Part shown: piece after piece, positions 32,171 through 39,676 of the stretch | Layout of the letters: each line of letters begins with the position of its first letter | Position numbering within the stretch: position 1 is the first letter of the stretch | Assembly (NCBI GenBank): GCA_040755975.1 | Contig: JBFLZY010000007.1 | Location: 10,065-74,064 of the forward strand | DNA from: JAIMBK01 sp040755975 | GTDB taxonomy: Bacteria; Bacillota; Desulfotomaculia; Desulfotomaculales; Nap2-2B | Length of the DNA: 64,000 nt | Direction: 5' to 3' | Translations under genes and position numbers: made by a program | The notes under the pieces: model-generated | Told to the model about the DNA's origin: nothing | Databases searched by the model: none | Seen by the model: the letters and a program-made list of their open reading frames with translations, nothing else

Positions 32171-34642
32171 ATGAACCCCAGGCCGCTGGTTGTCCTCACC
32201 TGTTTTTTTATTGCCGGTATTTTGCTGGCTTCACCGCTGCCCGCAACTCCGCGAGCGGCAATCCTTGCCTGCGGGTTCCTTCTTTTCGTTGCCCTGGTCG
32301 GGTATGCAAGGAACTGGCGAAATAACCGCTGGGTTATCGGCCTGCTGTTGCTGGCTGCCGGTTTTACCCTGGCGCGCCTGGCCTCTTTGCAAATTGACCC
32401 CGCGTTATTTAAATATTGCGGCCACCGGGTAACGGCGGAAGGTGTTGTGGCCCGCGAAGCAGACGTTCGCCCGGAAGTGGTTTCTTACCACCTGGATGTG
32501 CGGTACATGTCTGCGGGCAAAGAAAAATACCCGCTTAGGGCGCGGGTGCTGGTAAAGGTGCCTGCCCCGTGTCCGGTGTACAGCTACGGCGACTTTGTAA
32601 GGGTCCACGGTCTCCTGGCAAGGCCGGATGAACCGGGCAACCCAGGCGCGTTTAACTACCGGGCGTACCTGGAAAGGCGCGGCATCGGGGCGGTTTTAGA
32701 TGTTGAAAACAGCCAGGGTATAACCAGGTTGGGGGTGGAAGGCAACCCCTTAATCCGCCGGCTATTGCTTTTTAAGGAAAAATTGCTGACCGTCAGCAGG
32801 CAGACCCTCCCGCCCGCCAAGGCGGCCCTGGTCAACGGCGTTGTTTTTGGGACCCAGGGAGAAATTCCCCGGGAGCTGTGGCAGGTCTTCAGCGAAACCG
32901 GAATAGTGCACATTTTAAGTGTTTCGGGTATGCACGTGGGCCTCGTGCTGGCGGGTATTCTGTTTCTTTTCAAGATCTTGCGGGCGCCGCAACGGTGGCT
33001 GGCGCCTTTAGCCAGCATCGTCCTGGTGCTTTACGCAGTGATTTGCGGGCTGGGACCGGCGGTTACACGGGCCACCTTCATGGGCCTTTTATTTCTCTGG
33101 GCCCACCACCTGGGGCGCGATCAGGACTGGCCGACCACCTTATCCGTAGCTGCTCTGTTGAGTCTGCTTTTGAACCCCCTCGCTCTTTACGATATCGGAT
33201 TTCAGCTTTCGTTTGCCGCCACCTGGGGGATCCTTTATTTCGGACCGGTTCTGAATAAATTGCTGGGGCGCTTTCTTTCCCGGCCCGACTGGTTAAGGGC
33301 GGTTGTCTGGGTTTCGCTGGGCGCCCAGCTGGCCACCCTTCCCCTGGTGGCCTGGTATTATAACCTCGTTTCACCGGTGTCGCTGCTGGCCAATATCGTC
33401 GCCGCCCCGCTAACCGGCCTGATCATGGCTCTGGGTTTTGCAGCAGGCCTGGCCGGGGCCGCTTGGGTTCCCCTGGCCGGGTTTATTAATGCCAGCACTT
33501 CTTTTGCGCTGGATATTTTCATCGCCCTGATTACCCTTTTGCGCACTTTGCCCGGTGCGGTGCTTTACGTTCCCACGCCGTCGCCTCTGGCTGTTCTGGC
33601 CTGGTACCCTTTGCTCGGTCTGGCGGTAGTCCTGTTCGAAGAAAAGAATTGGGCGGCAGTAAAAAAATTTGTCTTCCCGAGGCGCCGGATAATAGCGGTG
33701 GCTGCTGCGGGAGTTATTTTCCTCGCGGCGGCCTGGACCATCGGTTACCCGGATAAAAAAGAACTGGTTCTTCATCTCATCGACGTGGGTCAGGGAGACA
33801 GCATTTTAATCCAGACGCCGGCGGGCAAAAACATTCTGGTCGATGCCGGCGGGTGGAGCGGTGAATTTGAGTCCGGCGAGGGCGCCGGCGACCGGGTGGT
33901 GGTTCCTTACCTGCGCAGGCTGGGCGTAAGGCGCCTGGATGTGTTCGTCATCACCCATCCCCACGAAGATCACGCCGGCGGCGCAAAGGCGGTGGCAAAG
34001 GCATTTCCCGTCGAACTGGTCCTTCTCTCGCCCTTCGGGTTCAGCGAACCAATCACGGGCAGGAATCAGCGCTTTTTCTCAGAACCGCTCGACCGGGGCG
34101 CAGAGCTTCCCCCGCCCTACCGGCAACTTATGGCCTATTTAATCAACAAGCAAATCCCCGTGCGTACGGTCTGTGCCGGGGACGAAATAAAATGCGACCC
34201 CGACCTGGAAATACGTGTCCTGGCTCCGCCTTTTCCGCCTTTAAAAGGCAACCGTTCCGATGAAAATAACGCTTCCGTTGTTTTGTGGGTGCGTTACGGC
34301 GGGCAAACTTTTCTTTTGACCGGAGATATCGAAGTAGAGGCTCAGGAATGGCTTATCCGCTCCGGCTGCGACTTCCGGGCCGATGTTCTCAAAGTGCCGC
34401 ACCACGGCAGCCGTTTTTCTTCGCCCGCTTTCCTGGAAAACGTCCAGCCTGCGCTGGCTCTGATTTCCGTTGGTAGACATAACCGTTTTAACCTGCCCGC
34501 GAATGAAACGCTGGAACGTTTGAAAAAGCAGGGCGCAGTTGTTTACCGTACCGATCAACACGGTGCCGTCATTTTGTCTGCAGACGGGAAAAACCTGCGG
34601 GTGAAAACCAGGCGCGGTTTAAAATACAGGCCCGCAGCCTAG
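32171..34642 (+). CDS. comEC: ComEC/Rec2 DNA uptake channel
   Basis: An 823-residue polytopic protein. An N-terminal ComEC soluble domain (about 30-190, with the DEPGNPGAFNYRAYLERRGI motif) is followed by the competence membrane domain with about seven helices from 230 to 510 (HILSVSGMHVGLVLAGI). The C-terminal metallo-beta-lactamase domain begins HLIDVGQGDSILIQTP and contains the THPHEDHAGG metal site. It carries single-stranded DNA across the membrane; the MBL domain may degrade the other strand. Full length. ATG 32171 has GGAGG upstream. Ends 10 bases from the convergent ytrI-like gene. Confidence 0.95.
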   Translation: MNPRPLVVLTCFFIAGILLASPLPATPRAAILACGFLLFVALVGYARNWRNNRWVIGLLLLAAGFTLARLASLQIDPALFKYCGHRVTAEGVVAREADVRPEVVSYHLDVRYMSAGKEKYPLRARVLVKVPAPCPVYSYGDFVRVHGLLARPDEPGNPGAFNYRAYLERRGIGAVLDVENSQGITRLGVEGNPLIRRLLLFKEKLLTVSRQTLPPAKAALVNGVVFGTQGEIPRELWQVFSETGIVHILSVSGMHVGLVLAGILFLFKILRAPQRWLAPLASIVLVLYAVICGLGPAVTRATFMGLLFLWAHHLGRDQDWPTTLSVAALLSLLLNPLALYDIGFQLSFAATWGILYFGPVLNKLLGRFLSRPDWLRAVVWVSLGAQLATLPLVAWYYNLVSPVSLLANIVAAPLTGLIMALGFAAGLAGAAWVPLAGFINASTSFALDIFIALITLLRTLPGAVLYVPTPSPLAVLAWYPLLGLAVVLFEEKNWAAVKKFVFPRRRIIAVAAAGVIFLAAAWTIGYPDKKELVLHLIDVGQGDSILIQTPAGKNILVDAGGWSGEFESGEGAGDRVVVPYLRRLGVRRLDVFVITHPHEDHAGGAKAVAKAFPVELVLLSPFGFSEPITGRNQRFFSEPLDRGAELPPPYRQLMAYLINKQIPVRTVCAGDEIKCDPDLEIRVLAPPFPPLKGNRSDENNASVVLWVRYGGQTFLLTGDIEVEAQEWLIRSGCDFRADVLKVPHHGSRFSSPAFLENVQPALALISVGRHNRFNLPANETLERLKKQGAVVYRTDQHGAVILSADGKNLRVKTRRGLKYRPAA

Positions 34643-34651
34643 AAAAGGGCC

Positions 34652-35140
34652 TCATTGAAGTGGATTTTCGGGCGCAGGGGCAGCTTCCAGATAAATTATG
34701 GTGCGCTGGCCGACCACAACCAGCTTTACTTTCAGCGTGTATTTTACGCCGTCCAGTTCCACCTGACGCAGATCAATTACCCGGGGAATCAGGAGGTGGT
34801 TAAGGGCGCTGATCTCCTGGCCCAAAACCGGTTGCAGCCACTCCCGCACCTTGTTTTCCACGAACAACTGGACTTTTTTCTGGTCGTAGCCGCTGGCCTG
34901 TTTGCCGGCGGCCAGCGATACATGCACGTCCAGGGCGCTGATCACCTGCTTTTGCCGGCTTTTGAGGTTTTCCTTGACCTGCTCCAGTTCCTTTTCCTTT
35001 ACCGCCAATTCCTCGCGCAATGTTCCGTTGACCAGGGAAAGATGATCCACTTGTTTTCCGACCAGGGAATTTACTCCCGCCCCGCCTACCAACAGGCCGA
35101 TCAAAAAAGTTGCCGCCAGTTGCTTGAGGTGTGCGTTCAT
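34652..35140 (-). CDS. YtrI-like sporulation membrane protein
   Basis: A 162-residue protein with one N-terminal membrane helix (LKQLAATFLIGLLVGGAGV), a coiled coil (about residues 35-65, rich in Glu/Lys) and a C-terminal domain I do not recognise. ATG 35140 overlaps the ytrH stop as ATGA, with GGGGGAAAGG upstream. Position directly after ytrH, size and topology match the second gene of the sigma-E-controlled ytrHI operon of Bacillus, but sequence similarity to YtrI is not obvious by eye. Confidence 0.6.
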   Translation of the reverse strand: MNAHLKQLAATFLIGLLVGGAGVNSLVGKQVDHLSLVNGTLREELAVKEKELEQVKENLKSRQKQVISALDVHVSLAAGKQASGYDQKKVQLFVENKVREWLQPVLGQEISALNHLLIPRVIDLRQVELDGVKYTLKVKLVVVGQRTIIYLEAAPAPENPLQ

Positions 35141-35463
35141 TCCTTTCCCCCGCAAAGCGCCAGGAGCAGTTGATAGCCGACTTGCGTACCAGCCAGCGCG
35201 CTGAAAATGTATAATAATTGTTTGATTACCGCCCGCACCTCGCCCTGAAAGAGGCCCGATTCAAAAACCTCAAAAGTGGAAAAAGTACCCCCGATAGCCG
35301 CCGCAATGGCCCAAATTTTCATATCCCGGGCCAGTTTGAGGATAATCGCTGCCGGAGGCACCCGCACCAGAACGGCAGCCAGGGAGCCAACCAGGGTGGC
35401 TCCGAGCATAATCCCCAGAGCGGTAAAAAAGATCAGGATTACCTTTTGGTAAAAGGTTTCCAA
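35137..35463 (-). CDS. ytrH: YtrH family sporulation membrane protein
   Basis: A 108-residue protein with three membrane helices. Segments strongly typical of YtrH are the glycine-rich first helix (GIMLGATLVGSLAAVLV) and the central block MKIWAIAAAIGGTFSTFE. Also typical is the end helix VIKQLLYIFSALAGTQVGYQ. In Bacillus subtilis YtrH is made in the mother cell under sigma-E and is needed for efficient sporulation. Divergent from the fumarase gene, sharing a 231-base regulatory gap. Confidence 0.87.
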   Translation of the reverse strand: METFYQKVILIFFTALGIMLGATLVGSLAAVLVRVPPAAIILKLARDMKIWAIAAAIGGTFSTFEVFESGLFQGEVRAVIKQLLYIFSALAGTQVGYQLLLALCGGKE

Positions 35464-35603
35464 AGAAAGGCTCCTTTCGGGACAAGTTTCTTTTTAATGC
35501 ATATTTAATTCTCTTGTTGAATATGACAAATTTGGTAATCATGGGGGGTAAATACCAGGGAAGCTATGGTCCGGGTAAATTTTTTATTTCCCTTCTGCAG
35601 GAT

Positions 35604-35633
35604 TTGGCTTAGAAATGCTGAATTAAGTAAAAT
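35604..35633 (+). promoter_or_regulatory. Possible promoter of the propionate-catabolism locus
   Basis: TTGGCT (35604-35609) and TAAAAT (35628-35633), spacer 18 bases, about 60 bases before the fumarase alpha start. Match is moderate. No clear operator palindrome was found in the 231-base gap. Confidence 0.4.
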
Positions 35634-35694
35634 ATCAAAGGTGATGCGGGGGTAATTCGCCAGGAGTAACTCTTCAGAAGGGAGGAATCTTACG

Positions 35695-36537
35695 ATCAGG
35701 ACAATTGATTGCGCCATTGTTACCGAAGCAGTTGCCAGGTTGTGCCAGGAGGCAAATTTCCAGCTGGGCCCGGATGTTCTGGCTGCCCTGGAAAGAGGTT
35801 TAAAAGAAGAAACTTCTCCCGCAGGCAAGGACATCCTCCGCCAGCTCATCGAAAACGCCCGGATTGCCCGCGAAAACTCCGTGCCCATGTGTCAGGATAC
35901 CGGCTTTACCGTCGTCTTTTTGGAACTCGGGCAATACGTGCATATAACTGGTGGCGATCTTTACGCGGCGATTAATGAAGGGATAAGAAAAGGCTACCAG
36001 GAAGGGTATTTGCGCAAATCGATTTTGGGTCACCCCTTTGAGCGAAAGAATACGGGTGATAACACTCCGGCGGTAATCCACTGCCGCGTAGTGCCCGGTG
36101 ATCGGCTGAAAATTACCGTCGCACCTAAGGGTGGCGGCAGCGAAAATATGAGCGGCTTGAAAATGCTCAAACCCGCCGAAGGAGTGGCGGGCGTGAAAAA
36201 ATTCGTTATCGAGCAGGTGTCGATGGCCGGCTCTAACCCCTGCCCTCCCGTGATCGTCGGGGTGGGCATCGGGGGAACTTTTGAAAAGGCGGCCCTTCTG
36301 GCGAAAGAAGCGCTGCTGCGGCCCGTAGGTCAAAAAAGCACCTTGCCGGACATAGCCCAATTAGAAGAAGAGTTGTTCACCGAAATAAATAAGCTGGGGA
36401 TCGGGCCCCAGGGGCTGGGCGGCCGGGTTACCGCCCTGGCCGTACACATTGAAGTGTATGCAGTACACATGGCCAGTTTGCCTGTGGCGGTGAACATTAA
36501 CTGCCACGCCGCCAGGCATAAGTCCATCATCCTTTAA
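35695..36537 (+). CDS. Fumarase class I, alpha (N-terminal) subunit
   Basis: A 280-residue Fe-S fumarate hydratase alpha subunit. Motifs are NSVPMCQDTGFTVVFLELG (cluster Cys, about residues 62-80), TGDNTPAVIHC, APKGGGSENMSG and GSNPCPPVIVGVGIGG. It hydrates fumarate to malate with the beta subunit. Homology suggests the protein begins (M)RTIDCAIVTEAVARLCQEAN, which needs the codon ATC at 35695, nine bases after GGGAGG. No ATG, GTG or TTG is in frame before TTG 35740, which would cut off 15 conserved-looking residues. Either a rare ATC start or a sequencing error. First gene of the locus. Confidence 0.88.
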   Translation: MRTIDCAIVTEAVARLCQEANFQLGPDVLAALERGLKEETSPAGKDILRQLIENARIARENSVPMCQDTGFTVVFLELGQYVHITGGDLYAAINEGIRKGYQEGYLRKSILGHPFERKNTGDNTPAVIHCRVVPGDRLKITVAPKGGGSENMSGLKMLKPAEGVAGVKKFVIEQVSMAGSNPCPPVIVGVGIGGTFEKAALLAKEALLRPVGQKSTLPDIAQLEEELFTEINKLGIGPQGLGGRVTALAVHIEVYAVHMASLPVAVNINCHAARHKSIIL

Positions 36538-36550
36538 AGAAGGTGAAGGA

Positions 36551-37108
36551 ATGTCCGCGGAGGTTATCAAGATATCTCCCCCGTTAAGCGATGAGGATGT
36601 TGAGCGGTTAAAGATCGGTCAGCAAATTTTGATTAGCGGAAAAATCTATACCGGCCGTGATGCCGCGCATAAGAGAATGGTCGAGTTGCTTGACCAGGGC
36701 AAAGAGCTGCCGGTGAATTTAAAAGGCCAGATCATTTATTACGTGGGCCCTACCCCCGCCAGGCCGGGCCAGGTCATTGGTTCCGCCGGGCCCACGACCA
36801 GCGGGCGGATGGATGCTTATACCCCCCGGCTGCTCGCCGCCGGCTTAAAAGGGCTGATCGGCAAAGGCATGCGTTCGGAGGAAGTGAAAGAGGCCATGAA
36901 AAAATATAAGGCGGTTTACCTGGCCGCGGTCGGCGGAGCGGGGGCGTTAATTGCCAGGAGAATTAAGCAGGCGCGGGTGGTGGCTTATCCCGAACTCGGC
37001 GCCGAAGCCGTTTATGAGCTGGTAGTGGAAGATTTCCCGGCGATCGTGGTTAACGACGTATGGGGCGGCGACCTCTATATAGAAGGCAGGAAGAAGTACG
37101 CGATTTAG
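36551..37108 (+). CDS. Fumarase class I, beta (C-terminal) subunit
   Basis: A 185-residue beta subunit. ISGKIYTGRDAAHKRMVELL (about residues 33-52), YYVGPTPARPGQVIGSAGPT and SGRMDAYTP are the family blocks that form the substrate site with the alpha chain. ATG 36551 follows GGTGAAGGA, 13 bases after the alpha stop, so the two are co-translated. Split fumarases of this kind are usual in Peptococcaceae; in propionate oxidisers they convert fumarate from succinate oxidation to malate. Confidence 0.93.
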   Translation: MSAEVIKISPPLSDEDVERLKIGQQILISGKIYTGRDAAHKRMVELLDQGKELPVNLKGQIIYYVGPTPARPGQVIGSAGPTTSGRMDAYTPRLLAAGLKGLIGKGMRSEEVKEAMKKYKAVYLAAVGGAGALIARRIKQARVVAYPELGAEAVYELVVEDFPAIVVNDVWGGDLYIEGRKKYAI

Positions 37109-37159
37109 TTTTTTGCTTTCCGTGAAACTAGAGGGCTGGAATTTGTCCGGGTGAGCGAT

Positions 37160-37253
37160 CCGGCACTCAGCTTAAATTAGCTTGTTGATTGGAGTCCAAT
37201 CTAAAACCGGCATGGAAAGCATAGAATAACATCACGGAAAAGCTGAGTGCCGG
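37160..37253. repeat. Short palindrome-bounded element, copy 1
   Basis: Perfect 14-bp inverted repeat CCGGCACTCAGCTT (37160-37173) / AAGCTGAGTGCCGG (37240-37253). An internal hairpin GATTGGAGTCCAATC lies between. Shares the GAGTGCCGGG core with two other elements in the window; REP-like. Confidence 0.7.
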
Positions 37254-37276
37254 GCTAAAGGGCCAGTAACCAGACA

Positions 37277-37372
37277 CCCGGCACTCACCGGCAATCAAGT
37301 TGCTTCGATGCTAACCAGGGCCACTTGGAACAGCAGACTCAACCAAAACACAGACTACCAGTGAGTGCCGGG
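37277..37372. repeat. Short palindrome-bounded element, copy 2
   Basis: Perfect 12-bp inverted repeat CCCGGCACTCAC (37277-37288) / GTGAGTGCCGGG (37361-37372). It sits only 23 bases after copy 1 and directly before the truncated structured repeat, suggesting serial insertion at one site. Confidence 0.7.
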
Positions 37373-37379
37373 CAGCTGC

Positions 37380-37560
37380 GGCATGCGAACCGGCAGCGCG
37401 AAAAGCGCAGATACCACTAAGCAAAAGTGCTAACGGTAATAGCGTTGGACCCCGGTAAAGCTAAAAAACTAACGTTTCGCGCGCATTTTGCAGCGTTGCC
37501 TGGTTCGCTCCGCGGCAAGCCGATGTCTGGTCGACCCGGAGCAGCGGAGCGAGCCGGATA
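37380..37560 (+). repeat. Structured repeat element, partial copy B
   Basis: Matches copy A from the GCGAACCGGCAG word to the GGAGCAGCGGAGCGA end. It includes the GCGC/GCGC and AGCA/TGCT hairpins and the conserved TAAAAAACTAACGTTTC. The 5' half with its terminal repeat is missing, replaced by the palindromic elements. Confidence 0.65.
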
Positions 37561-37644
37561 ATTCCAGCCCGATGGGAAATGATGGAAGACGCTATTTTCA
37601 GGGGAGCTTAAGGTTTTCTAATCTTTGCAAAGGAGTCAGATGCG

Positions 37645-38046
37645 ATGGCCACCGATTTTTCTTTTCAAATAAGCAAAGAAATATCCGGAAGGATTCGCGA
37701 GATCAGCGGGCAAAACCCGCATCTCTGCATGCAGTGCGGCACTTGCAGCGCAAGCTGCACCGGCATAGGGAAGATGGATTTTCTCCCCAGGCAGGTCATC
37801 CGCAAGATTCAGCTGGGGGACCCCGGCGTTTTGCAGTGCCGCTCCATCTGGGTCTGCACCGCCTGTCTGACCTGCACCGCCCGCTGCCCCCGGGGCATTG
37901 ACATCGCCCGCTTAATGGAGGCCCTGCGCACAATTAATCTGCGCAAAGGAAACGAAATTTTGGTGTTGGAAAAAATCCCTCTGGATTTAATCAAAGAAAT
38001 TCCGCAGATGGCCTTGACCAGCGGATTTCGCAAACTAAGCTCCTGA
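37645..38046 (+). CDS. HdrC-like iron-sulfur protein
   Basis: A 133-residue protein with two complete [4Fe-4S] motifs, CMQCGTCSASC (Cys 28, 31, 34, 38) and CTACLTCTARC (Cys 71, 74, 77, 81), in the layout of heterodisulfide reductase subunit C. No membrane helices. ATG 37645 has AAGGAG nine bases upstream. Immediately followed by an HdrB-like gene and the Fe-S and flavin subunits of a succinate dehydrogenase/fumarate reductase. It likely relays electrons between that enzyme and the HdrB-type cluster. The exact redox partner is unknown. Confidence 0.88.
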   Translation: MATDFSFQISKEISGRIREISGQNPHLCMQCGTCSASCTGIGKMDFLPRQVIRKIQLGDPGVLQCRSIWVCTACLTCTARCPRGIDIARLMEALRTINLRKGNEILVLEKIPLDLIKEIPQMALTSGFRKLSS

Positions 38047-38059
38047 AGGGGGGAAAAAG

Positions 38060-38929
38060 ATGCGGATACCGTATTTTCCGGGGTGCACGTTGTACGCCAG
38101 GGCCAGGGGTCTGGATAATTCAACCCGGGCCGCGCTGGCCGCGCTGGGCATCGAGCTTGCCGAACTGCCCCAGTGGACCTGCTGCGGCACGGTTTTTCCG
38201 CTGGCGCAGGACAACTACATCGGCATGGTGGCGGCGGCCCGCATCCTGGCCAACGCCGCCAAAGCGGGGGACGGCCGGCTGGTAACAGTATGCTCCTTTT
38301 GCTACCATGTCTTGAAACGGGTCAATTACGCCGTCAAGAACAATCAGGAAGCAAAAGAGAAGTTAAATAATTATTTAGAAGCTAATTACGCAGGGGAAAC
38401 CAGAATTATTCATCCTTTAGAATTAATCAGGGACGAGGTTGGGTTGGCAAGTTTGCAAAGCAAAGCTGGCGGAAAACTCAGAGGCTTAAAAGCCGCCTGC
38501 TACTACGGCTGCATGCTGGTCAGACCGGCAGCGGAACTGGCCTTCGGCGACCCGGATGATCCCACCATCATGGAGGAAATGGTTGGTGCGCTGGGTGGTG
38601 AGCCGGTAGATTTTTCCTGGAAAACGAAATGCTGCGGTTCCTACCAGTTGCTGAACGCTTCTGATCTGGTTGTGGAAAGAGTCAGGGATATCCTTTCCGC
38701 CGCCGCGGCCAGGGGTGCGCAGGCAATTGTCACCAGCTGTCCGCTTTGCCAGTTTAATCTGGATTGGGTGCAGGAAAAATTCGCTCCGAAAACGAATGGT
38801 TTTTCGAAAATCCCGGTGTTGTATTTCACCCAACTGCTGGGGGCGGCTTTAGAGTTGCCTGCCGACAACCTTGGCCTCGATCAGCACTACGTGGACCCGC
38901 GCCCCTTGTTGTCGGGTGGCTGTTCATAA
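38060..38929 (+). CDS. HdrB-like protein with two CCG domains
   Basis: A 289-residue protein with two cysteine-rich CCG domains. The first has FPGCTLYA (Cys9), TCCG (Cys41-42) and a later CSFCYH. The second has ACYYGC, KCCGSYQL and TSCPLCQFN. In HdrB these bind unusual noncubane [4Fe-4S] clusters that reduce disulfides. Preceded by HdrC-like and followed by the Fe-S subunit; spacing 13 and 42 bases. In thiol:fumarate reductase the equivalent domains are fused to the Fe-S subunit. Here the modules are separate, suggesting a soluble electron-transfer complex for succinate oxidation or fumarate reduction. Confidence 0.9.
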   Translation: MRIPYFPGCTLYARARGLDNSTRAALAALGIELAELPQWTCCGTVFPLAQDNYIGMVAAARILANAAKAGDGRLVTVCSFCYHVLKRVNYAVKNNQEAKEKLNNYLEANYAGETRIIHPLELIRDEVGLASLQSKAGGKLRGLKAACYYGCMLVRPAAELAFGDPDDPTIMEEMVGALGGEPVDFSWKTKCCGSYQLLNASDLVVERVRDILSAAAARGAQAIVTSCPLCQFNLDWVQEKFAPKTNGFSKIPVLYFTQLLGAALELPADNLGLDQHYVDPRPLLSGGCS

Positions 38930-38971
38930 ATATTTATTCAGGATCCAAATTGCCCTGAAGGAGGGAAGATT

Positions 38972-39655
38972 ATGGCGGAAGAAAAGGAAATGGTCAACAT
39001 ATACATTATGGGCAAACATTATCAAGTTCCCTACGGCCTGACGATCATGAAAGCCACGGAATACGCCGGCTACCGTTTTATCCGCGGCTGCGGCTGCCGG
39101 GGCGGTTTTTGCGGAGCCTGCGGCACGGTTTACCGGAAGCCCGGCGATTTCCGGTTGAAGGTAGGGCTGGCCTGCCAGACAGTAGTTGAAGACGGCATGT
39201 ACCTCACGCAGATCCCCTTTTACCCCGCCAATAAGGCGACCTATGACCTGGAAGAACTTACCCCCACACTGGGAACCCTGCTGCAGCACTATCCGGAAAC
39301 CACGCGTTGCCTCGGCTGCAACGCCTGCACCAGGATTTGTCCGCAGGAACTGGAGGTCATGCATTATATTGCCGCCGCCCAGCGCGGGGATATTGAGAAG
39401 CTGGCCAACATGTCCTTCGATTGCATTATGTGCGGACTGTGCGCTTCCCGGTGTCCGGCGGAAATCGTCCAGTACAACGTGGCCATTCTGGGGCGCCGGC
39501 TTTACGGGCGGCACATTGCGCCGCGCGCCGGGCATCTGGCCAAACGCGTGGAAGAAATTAAGGCGGGGAAATTCGATGCAGAGATTAACCGGCTGATGCA
39601 AGTGAACAAGGCCGAGCTGCAAAAATTATACGATGCCCGCGATATTGAGCCTTAA
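38972..39655 (+). CDS. Iron-sulfur subunit of succinate dehydrogenase/fumarate reductase
   Basis: A 227-residue protein. The N-terminal plant-ferredoxin-like [2Fe-2S] domain has CGCRGGFCGAC with a late Cys68. Then come two full four-cysteine motifs, CLGCNACTRICP (Cys 113-123) and CIMCGLCASRCP (Cys 151-161). Ordinary SdhB/FrdB uses [4Fe-4S] plus [3Fe-4S]; the full second and third motifs here predict two [4Fe-4S] clusters, more like TfrB. ATG 38972 follows AAGGAGGGAAG. It should pass electrons between the flavoprotein and the Hdr-like subunits. There is no membrane-anchor gene nearby. Confidence 0.85.
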   Translation: MAEEKEMVNIYIMGKHYQVPYGLTIMKATEYAGYRFIRGCGCRGGFCGACGTVYRKPGDFRLKVGLACQTVVEDGMYLTQIPFYPANKATYDLEELTPTLGTLLQHYPETTRCLGCNACTRICPQELEVMHYIAAAQRGDIEKLANMSFDCIMCGLCASRCPAEIVQYNVAILGRRLYGRHIAPRAGHLAKRVEEIKAGKFDAEINRLMQVNKAELQKLYDARDIEP

Positions 39656-39676
39656 TAGATTAAGGGAGGTGGAAAA

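Larger units (their letters stand above)
37109..37644. other. Gene-free stretch packed with repeats, fumarase-hdrC gap
   Basis: These 536 bases contain two short palindrome-bounded elements (37160-37253 and 37277-37372) followed by a 5'-truncated copy B of the structured repeat (about 37380-37560). A conserved tail (CGCTATTTTCAGGGGAG) then leads to the hdrC-like gene, whose AAGGAG lies nine bases before ATG 37645. No protein-coding frame is credible. The insertion separates the fumarase genes from the rest of the catabolic locus. Confidence 0.7.
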
